From Chloroflexota bacterium (lineage in GTDB: Bacteria > Chloroflexota > Dehalococcoidia > SM23-28-2), in NCBI GenBank assembly GCA_030691665.1, contig JAUYDU010000264.1, positions 1 through 19,015 of the forward strand: a DNA stretch of 19,015 nt, read 5' to 3'. Below, piece after piece: positions 14,360 to 19,015 of this stretch. A model generated the notes under the pieces. It saw only the letters and a program-made list of their open reading frames with translations, was not told the origin of the DNA and did not search any database. A program made the position numbers and the translations under genes. Each line of letters opens with the position of its first letter. Within the stretch, counting starts at the first letter, position 1.

Positions 14360-16009
14360 CTACTGTCTCACCGCTTCCAGCAGCGGCCGGGAAAATGCGG
14401 AGGTATTGCTGCTGCTGTCGGTGACCGTAGCTGTAACGTTGGGGCCTGACAGGCTGCCCTCGAAGCTGAAGCGGCCGTCGGCGTCCGCCGCCGTCGCACC
14501 TTCGTACACTTCGCCCTGGTCGCCGGAGTCCGAATAGATGTCGACCGCACAGCCAGGGCAGGCGCTGCCGACCAGTGGGCTGACACCGCTAATAATGGGA
14601 GGCTTCAGCTCCCCGTTGCCCCCGCCCGAGTTCCGGATGCCCGCGCTGCCGTTGTCGTAGATAGAGTTGCCCCGAATAGCGTTGCCGACGGTTTCGGGCC
14701 CCTCCACCTGCACCCCAAACACCTTGTTGCCCGCAATGATATTGCCTTCGCCCGGCCCCGTCCCGCCAACAGTGTTCGCGTGGGCCCCCTGGAAGATCCA
14801 TATGCCGTAGGCGCTCGGCAGGGGCTGGCTGCCGGTGGCGTCCATCCCTATGTTGTTCCCGATGATGGCGTTCCCGCTGGTGTCGGCGCCGCGGATGAGC
14901 ACCCCGGTGACGACAGCCGAGATGATATTGCCCTCCCCGGGGGCGGAACCGCCAATGACGTTGTTCTGTGCGCCTTCGGCGAGATCCACGCTGTGGCGGT
15001 TGGCCAGGGCAGCGCTGCCGCTGGCGTCGACTCCTACGTAGTTGCCTTTGACCACGTTGCCAGTGGCGCCGGGCCCGGAGATTCGCAGACCAAGCAGCTC
15101 ATTGCCGGAGATGATATTTCGCTCCTCGGGCGTGCTGCCCCCGATCACGTTGTCCTGGGCGCCCGGCGCGATCCATATGCCCTCGAAGGCGTTGGGTATG
15201 GCGGCGGTACCGCTTGTGTCGGTGCCGATGTAGTTGCCCTGGACGATGTTGGCGCTGCCGCTGATAGTAATGCCCACGCCCTCGTTGCCTGAGATGATGT
15301 TGCGGTCGCCCGGGTTGCTGCCGCCGATGAGGTTGGCCCGCGCTTCCGCGTAGATGTGGACGCCGTTGCGATTGCTCATAGCGGTGCTGCCGCCAGCGTC
15401 GACGCCGATGAGGTTCCCCCGCACCACATTGCCCTCGGCCCCGGCACCGCCGATCACTATACCTTCGTCGTTGGCGGAGATAACGTTTCCTTGTCCGGGC
15501 CCTGGGCTCCCGATCTCATTCCGTTGCGCGCCGGGCTGGACCATCACCGCCTTAAGGCAGTTCTCAATCTGCAACCCCCTCACAGCGTTATCGTTGGAAC
15601 CAATGACTATGCACTCGAGACTGTGGTTGACTCCGTCGATTATGACGCCTGCCTGGGAGCCGTCGATGGTGTCCGAGCCGGTGCTAAGGGCTGGCAGGGG
15701 CGCGACTAGGGAGATGGTGCCGCCAGTGGAGGCTGGGAAGGCTGAAGGATCGAAAATGATCGTGTCGCTGGACTCAGGCCCGAGCCGTTTGCTGACGTTG
15801 TCGGCCTCCGCCGGGTCTAGGTCGGCCACCGCCAGCCCACCGCTGGCCAGAAGGATGGCCTCCCTCAAGGTCACCACTCCATCGCGACCATCGATGTCGG
15901 CCGTGCTGTCCACAACGATAGTGGGGGCAACCTCCTCCCCGCCGCAACTGAGCAGCGCCAATAACAGCAACGCCCCCGCCGCGGCTCCCGCCTTCCATAG
16001 CGTATTCAT
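14360..16009 (-). CDS. CSLREA-type parallel beta-helix lipoprotein
   Basis: The product is 549 residues; ATG at 16009 follows GGGGACG and starts a lipoprotein signal (GAAAGALLLLALLSC, Cys22). An ATG at 16096 in frame would bury that signal. Residues 31-55 match the CSLREA domain (STADIDGRDGVVTLREAI), with Val at the place where many members have Cys. About 60-170 leads into the helix with DTIIFDPSAF and GGTISLVAPLPAL. Four near-tandem repeats of 61-64 residues begin near 173, 235, 297 and 360, with a partial fifth near 421; each reads GNIISGN, a GVxIxG strand, GNxVxGNYIG, DxxGxxAxPN and GAxxNxIGG. Residues about 467-549 are an Ig-like tail (PPIISGVSPLVGSACPGC). The right-handed beta-helix fold is well supported; many such folds are glycan-active, but no catalytic residues can be assigned. 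A surface role is inferred. Confidence 0.9.
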   Translation of the reverse strand: MNTLWKAGAAAGALLLLALLSCGGEEVAPTIVVDSTADIDGRDGVVTLREAILLASGGLAVADLDPAEADNVSKRLGPESSDTIIFDPSAFPASTGGTISLVAPLPALSTGSDTIDGSQAGVIIDGVNHSLECIVIGSNDNAVRGLQIENCLKAVMVQPGAQRNEIGSPGPGQGNVISANDEGIVIGGAGAEGNVVRGNLIGVDAGGSTAMSNRNGVHIYAEARANLIGGSNPGDRNIISGNEGVGITISGSANIVQGNYIGTDTSGTAAIPNAFEGIWIAPGAQDNVIGGSTPEERNIISGNELLGLRISGPGATGNVVKGNYVGVDASGSAALANRHSVDLAEGAQNNVIGGSAPGEGNIISAVVTGVLIRGADTSGNAIIGNNIGMDATGSQPLPSAYGIWIFQGAHANTVGGTGPGEGNIIAGNKVFGVQVEGPETVGNAIRGNSIYDNGSAGIRNSGGGNGELKPPIISGVSPLVGSACPGCAVDIYSDSGDQGEVYEGATAADADGRFSFEGSLSGPNVTATVTDSSSNTSAFSRPLLEAVRQ

Positions 16010-16128
16010 CGTCCCCACTCGCGCTCCCAAGTAATACCTCCGATGCTGGCAGGCCCCTGCCAGGTCTGGCCGATGGGACCGGTCGTCGCCCGCCATGGCT
16101 TTCGCTGGCTCAGGCAGACGTTGGCTAG

Positions 16129-16158
16129 TTCATACACTGTACGTTTGGCTCCTGTCAA
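16129..16158 (-). promoter_or_regulatory. Promoter for the 14360-16009 lipoprotein gene
   Basis: On the minus strand a perfect TTGACA (16153-16158) is followed after 18 bases by TATGAA (16129-16134). Transcription would begin near 16122, leaving about 113 bases of leader before the ATG at 16009. The -10 box is imperfect (4 of 6 consensus positions). Confidence 0.55.
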
Positions 16159-16181
16159 CGCAGGTGTGGGCGGGGTAGCTG

Positions 16182-16202
16182 GTTCACCACCGGTGGGTGA
16201 AC
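16182..16202. repeat. Inverted repeat GTTCACC/GGTGAAC
   Basis: GTTCACC, a central ACCGGT and GGGTGAAC form a 10-base stem with a single bulged G. It lies 24 bases upstream of the -35 box at 16153-16158 on the transcript side of the 16009 gene, so it could be an operator or part of a repeat cluster with the palindrome at 16256. Confidence 0.4.
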
Positions 16203-16255
16203 TCCCCAATCCTGCGGCATGCGTCCCGTGCCACCAAATTTTCGGTTCTCGGAAG

Positions 16256-16275
16256 CCGCGGGTTTCAACCCGCGG
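16256..16275. repeat. REP-like perfect palindrome
   Basis: CCGCGGGTT and AACCCGCGG form a perfect 9-base stem around a 2-base TC loop. An outer pair TCGGA (16249-16253) and TCCGA (16281-16285) extends the structure. No T-tract follows. It has the look of dispersed intergenic REP-type palindromes, but the window holds only one copy. Confidence 0.55.
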
Positions 16276-16695
16276 GATGGTCCGAAAGCCCCTACCCACC
16301 AAGTAATGAACCAATCGCGTGGGCGGTCCCCCTGGGATATAGACGCGCGCATGGCCCCTGAGTAACGGCCCCCTTCGACGCTTTGGCGAGCCCGCTCTTC
16401 CAGGAAGAAGGAGGAGCGAGGAATGCCAGGCCTCATAATCTGCAACCCCGTTAGCCTTCACCACGGCCAGTAGGTCGACCATATCGACCATAACGTTTTC
16501 TCCCGCGCGGTTCAACATCAAGGGCAGCAGGCACATGAAGGGACGCCGACCATACGTGACGGCGGCCTCCCTGGTGCCCCGCGCAGCCCCCGAGGCCCGC
16601 CGGCCACGAGGGGAATGAAAATAGTGGCCGCAGCCTGGAAAACTGACCGAGATTTTTTCGCAGGCCTATTGGCGAAGTCGTCGCACCCTACGTGA

Positions 16696-16752
16696 TGCCT
16701 CATAAGTAACTGTTACCGAAGGGGGGATGGCTGCCTCATAAATAGTGTTACC
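16696..16752. repeat. Insertion sequence end, 3' side of transposase: two motifs
   Basis: The outer copy TGCCTCATAAGTAACTGTTACC starts at 16696 and the inner copy TGCCTCATAAATAGTGTTACC at 16732, both in + orientation and 36 bases apart. The transposase stop codon (16748-16750) lies inside the inner copy, so the gene fills the element completely. Confidence 0.8.
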
Positions 16753-17922
16753 CAATCTTACTGGATGGTGCAGCCTGGTGTCGGTCTGCCAGGCTCCAGA
16801 GGCGGCGTAGGGTTTGCTCGGTCCTGTGCCGCAGTTGAGCAGGGTTGATGGCCAAGAACTGATTCTCCAGCATGTCTCGGGCAGCTTCATCAAGGATGCC
16901 AGAATCGAGGAGCCGTTGGTAGGGCGTAAGGGGCTCATCGTACTGCTTGATGGCCTTGGCTCCCAGGCGCTGCTTCCCTACCAGCTTGCGGACCGGCCGG
17001 AAGAAGTTCAACTGCAGCCGCAGGAGGCCATAGAGCTGGTGCAGGGCCTCGTAAGCGGCTCGTGAGCTATAGCGGTCGTAGCCCACCTGACGGCGCACGC
17101 TGAGCCAGTTCCTCTGCTCCACATAGGCCTGGTCGTTCTTGCGGTAGCCGCGGCCTCGGGTGAGGGTGATCCGCCTCTGGCGGACACCAGGGCACAAGGA
17201 CGTGGTTGATGAACTCTGAGCCGTTATCGGTGTGGAGGGCTCTCAGGGGGAAGGGAACACGCTGGCGAATGAGGTGCATGGCGGTGCCGACTCGCTGCTT
17301 CCCCATGCCCCAGACAGGCTGGAGCTCCGTCCAGCCGCTAGCGACATCGACGGCGCAAAGGGTGGTGAGGAAGAAGCCCTCCGTGCTCTCGCCGCAATGA
17401 AGGACAAGGTCCGTCTGGATCGAGCCGGGTGGGACACCTTGCCACTCACTCCAGGTCCTGATGGGCACCTGGCTCTTCAGGGCTGTCGTGGCGGGCCGCT
17501 GCCGCTTGGGCTGCCTGAGGCCGCCGGTTCTGTGCTTGCGCAGCAATCGGTCGATACTGGACGGGCTGACCTGGAGGAGAAGCGCCCGCACGTCAGGGGC
17601 GACCTGCAACTCGCCGTGCCCCCGCCTGAGGCGGGCAGGAGGTCGGGGATGACGGAGGCCAGAAGCTTGCCGCACATCCGATCCCCGACCTCCCACAACC
17701 GGACAAGGCTCTCCACCACCGCAGGCCCGTAGCGCCGCGGCCGGCCTCGGGAGCGAACTGGCTTCAGCTTGACCACCGAACGAAGCAGCCGGATGGCCGC
17801 CTTACGGTGCAGCCCAGTCGTCTGACAGAATTCGTCCAGGACCTCCCCTTGCTCCCTTTCCTGGCCGCCCGGTAGCGGGGGCGCAGGGCGGCAGCGTACT
17901 CATGCACCGTCAGACGGGTCAT
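16748..17922 (-). pseudogene. Frameshifted rve/DDE transposase
   Basis: Pieces in three frames join into a protein of about 391 residues. ATG at 17922 has AAGGGAGG just upstream and begins MTRLTVHEYAAALRPRYR. A helix-turn-helix-like part follows (LDEFCQTTGLHRKAAIRLL), then the integrase core. The catalytic triad is present: D in QTDLVLHCGES, D in LHTDNGSEF 61 residues later, E in NDQAYVEQRNW 36 residues later, giving the rve-type spacing D60D35E. Three single-base lesions break the frame: a lost G near 17845-17848, a lost base near 17630-17633, and an extra base near 17184-17186. No in-frame stop occurs within the joined frames. The family is IS481/ISNCY-like by overall look; the exact IS family is unsure. 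The gene is inactive unless the lesions are sequence errors. Confidence 0.88.
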
Positions 17923-17936
17923 CGTGCCTCCCTTTT

Positions 17937-17992
17937 GGTAACAGTACTTTTGAGGCAACACTACCCGCTTCGGTAACAGTTTCAATGAGGCA
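17937..17992. repeat. Insertion sequence end, 5' side of transposase: two motifs
   Basis: The inner copy GGTAACAGTACTTTTGAGGCA (17937-17957) and outer copy GGTAACAGTTTCAATGAGGCA (17972-17992) are in inverse orientation to those at the other end. The inner copy ends just before the transposase ribosome site, so binding there could also repress the transposase gene. Confidence 0.8.
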
Positions 17993-18001
17993 GATCGAGA
18001 G

Positions 18002-18030
18002 GTTCCATTCCCCTCCGCGTCTGCTAAAAT
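18002..18030 (+). promoter_or_regulatory. Extended -10 promoter for the 18099 gene
   Basis: TAAAAT (18025-18030) is preceded by TGC, an extended -10 element, and by GTTCCA (18002-18007) at 17 bases, a poor -35. Transcription would start near 18037, giving a leader of about 62 bases. The whole promoter lies only 10 bases outside the insertion sequence end. Confidence 0.5.
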
Positions 18031-18098
18031 CTGTGCGATTGCCGACTTCCCAACAGGCGACGTCAGCGCTCTTAGTCTGATTCAGGGAGGCCACCCGC

Positions 18099-19015
18099 AT
18101 GAAAGCGACAGGCAACACGGCGGTACTCAGTGGCTTGAGCGGAGTGATCATCTTGGCCTTAGCCGCCCTGGGCCTGTGGACCGCCGGCGGCAGCGAGGAG
18201 GCCGTCCAGGCCAGCGGCGGCACGGGCTCAAACCCCACCATCACCGGCATCGACATGATCACCACCGGTAACGGCCCGACCACCCTGGGCACCATCGACC
18301 GCTGCGTCCAGGCAAACGTCAACGACACCATCCAGATCGACACCTTCATCGACGACGTGCCCTCCGGCGCAGGGATCGGCAACTTCGGCGGCTTCGGCTA
18401 CGTCATCAACGCCGCCGATGCTAGCAAGGTCGTCCCGGTAGCCAGCGGCTGGAACCACGGCGCCGGTACCTCGCTGATCATGGTGGACCCCCAGAGCGTG
18501 CTGCTCGACCTGACGTTCATAACGGCCACTGGCTACGGCGTCACGGTGTCCGACATCTACAATCCGCCCGGGGACGCCGGCGAGCCCTCCGGCTCCCGCG
18601 GCGTCCTGGGCCGCTACTCCTGGACGGTGGTGGGCGGCGCCGGCACCACCACCTACCTGTTCTTCACCCTGGGCACCATGGCCATCTCCGACCCGTTGGG
18701 CACTCAGATGAACGACATCCCCGCCAACGTCAGCCCCGGCGACGACGACTTCGACGGCCTCACCGACGAGGATCCCATCCTGCACGGCCTCTCCTACAGC
18801 TACGACAGCGACGGCGATACCTCCATCGGCGAGGACCCCATCGACGGCAGCGACAACGACGGCGACGGCCTCGTCGACGAGGACCCGCTCGGCCAGTACG
18901 GCCTCATCGCCATCACGCCGGCCACCTGCCCGCCGGAGCCCACCCCCACGCCGACGCCTACACTGCTGCCCGCTGCCGTCGGCGGCATAGCGGAACTCCC
19001 GGACGTAGCCCAAAC
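18099..19015 (+). CDS. Secreted protein, divergent member of the TLGxI-C-V module family, 3' end beyond window
   Basis: Frame open for 305 codons from ATG at 18099, which has AGGGAGG about 8 bases upstream. Residues 12-31 are a hydrophobic signal segment (GVIILALAALGLW). Residues about 45-215 share the layout of the N-terminal modules of the 1-4310 and 9467-10795 proteins: GIDMITTG, TLGTIDRCV, IQIDTFIDDVPSG, then a strand-rich region with GRYSWTVVGG. Residues about 215-268 hold three calcium-type loops, DDDFDGLTDEDP, DSDGDTSIGEDP and DNDGDGLVDEDP, much like the loop near residue 610 of the 1-4310 protein. A PTPTPTPT linker and GGIAELPDVA follow at the window edge; in similar Chloroflexota proteins I would expect a C-terminal membrane anchor next, but it is outside the window. 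No enzyme motif is seen. A calcium-binding surface protein is inferred. Confidence 0.87.
   Translation, partial: MKATGNTAVLSGLSGVIILALAALGLWTAGGSEEAVQASGGTGSNPTITGIDMITTGNGPTTLGTIDRCVQANVNDTIQIDTFIDDVPSGAGIGNFGGFGYVINAADASKVVPVASGWNHGAGTSLIMVDPQSVLLDLTFITATGYGVTVSDIYNPPGDAGEPSGSRGVLGRYSWTVVGGAGTTTYLFFTLGTMAISDPLGTQMNDIPANVSPGDDDFDGLTDEDPILHGLSYSYDSDGDTSIGEDPIDGSDNDGDGLVDEDPLGQYGLIAITPATCPPEPTPTPTPTLLPAAVGGIAELPDVAQ

Larger units (their letters stand above)
16010..16695. other. Gene-poor spacer between lipoprotein gene and insertion sequence
   Basis: I see no convincing gene here. A 176-codon minus frame opens at 16536, but it runs through the palindromes and the promoter of the next gene and has no ribosome site. 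The spacer holds the promoter at 16129-16158, inverted repeats at 16182-16202 and 16256-16275, a perfect 9-base tandem repeat TCGACCATA at 16475-16492, and a short stretch (16447-16515, minus) whose translation resembles a dockerin loop. It looks like decayed sequence that was later hit by an insertion sequence. Confidence 0.6.
16696..17992 (-). mobile_element. Decayed insertion sequence with rve-type DDE transposase
   Basis: The element is about 1297 bases, bounded by inverted repeats TGCCTCAT-N5/6-CTGTTACCGAAG at 16696-16721 and 17968-17992. Each end holds a second, inner copy of the same motif (16732-16752 and 17937-17957), so four transposase-binding-like sites occur. It contains one transposase gene on the minus strand, broken by frameshifts. 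The bases next to the ends share only GA, so no convincing target duplication is seen. It lies between the spacer and the gene at 18099, whose promoter appears to remain intact just outside the element. Confidence 0.88.

Noticed and set aside
16006..16536. 176-codon minus frame in the spacer
   Set aside because: It crosses a promoter and two palindromes, overlaps the start of the next gene and lacks a ribosome site. Only the short dockerin-like stretch is kept as a possible relic.
17232..17732. + strand frame of 166 codons inside the insertion sequence
   Set aside because: Antisense to the transposase, where the DDE motifs are clear.
16694..17994. GA target-site duplication around the insertion sequence
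   Set aside because: Two shared bases are not more than chance; no longer duplication is seen.

Overview
This window is GC-rich bacterial DNA that encodes almost only exported proteins: three secreted or surface proteins with N-terminal signal segments (two cut by the window edges, one complete), one large repeat-rich secreted protein, five lipoproteins and one decayed insertion sequence. There is no housekeeping gene, no RNA gene and no CRISPR array. The style (Thr/Pro-rich linkers after a lipobox, thrombospondin-type-3-like Asp repeats, CSLREA parallel beta-helix proteins, PD40 propellers, a secreted family with a 'GNGLPEAIDKYPEFLN' type motif) suggests a Chloroflexota, probably Dehalococcoidia-like, environmental genome. 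That placement is inference from family resemblance, as no marker gene is present.

Layout. 1-4310 (-): very large secreted multidomain protein, C-terminus beyond the window, preceded by an imperfectly duplicated leader. 4442-7348 (-): 968-residue secreted protein with Asp/Cys repeats and a dockerin-like calcium loop, driven by a near-consensus sigma-70 promoter at 7457-7485 with a structured 5' UTR. 7630-9300 (-): lipoprotein with a seven-bladed FG-GAP propeller. 9467-10795 (-): secreted protein whose N-terminal domain is a paralogue of that in the 1-4310 protein, followed by a TP-rich linker and a duplicated C-terminal module. 11085-12077 and 12292-13515 (+): two tandem PD40/WD40-like propeller lipoproteins (six and seven blades). 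13574-14263 (-): small uncharacterised lipoprotein. 14360-16009 (-): CSLREA/parallel beta-helix lipoprotein. 16010-16695: gene-poor spacer with palindromes and a possible dockerin relic. 16696-17992: insertion sequence with doubled terminal motifs and a transposase gene broken by three single-base frameshifts. 18099 to the end (+): a third, more divergent member of the N-terminal module family, running off the window.

How the parts may fit together: all real genes encode extracytoplasmic beta-rich or calcium-loop modules. Three proteins share a Cys-containing, possibly cohesin-like N-terminal module, and a fourth carries a dockerin-like loop. A calcium-dependent surface assembly, with the propeller and beta-helix lipoproteins as anchored partners, is a reasonable hypothesis but is not shown by the sequence.
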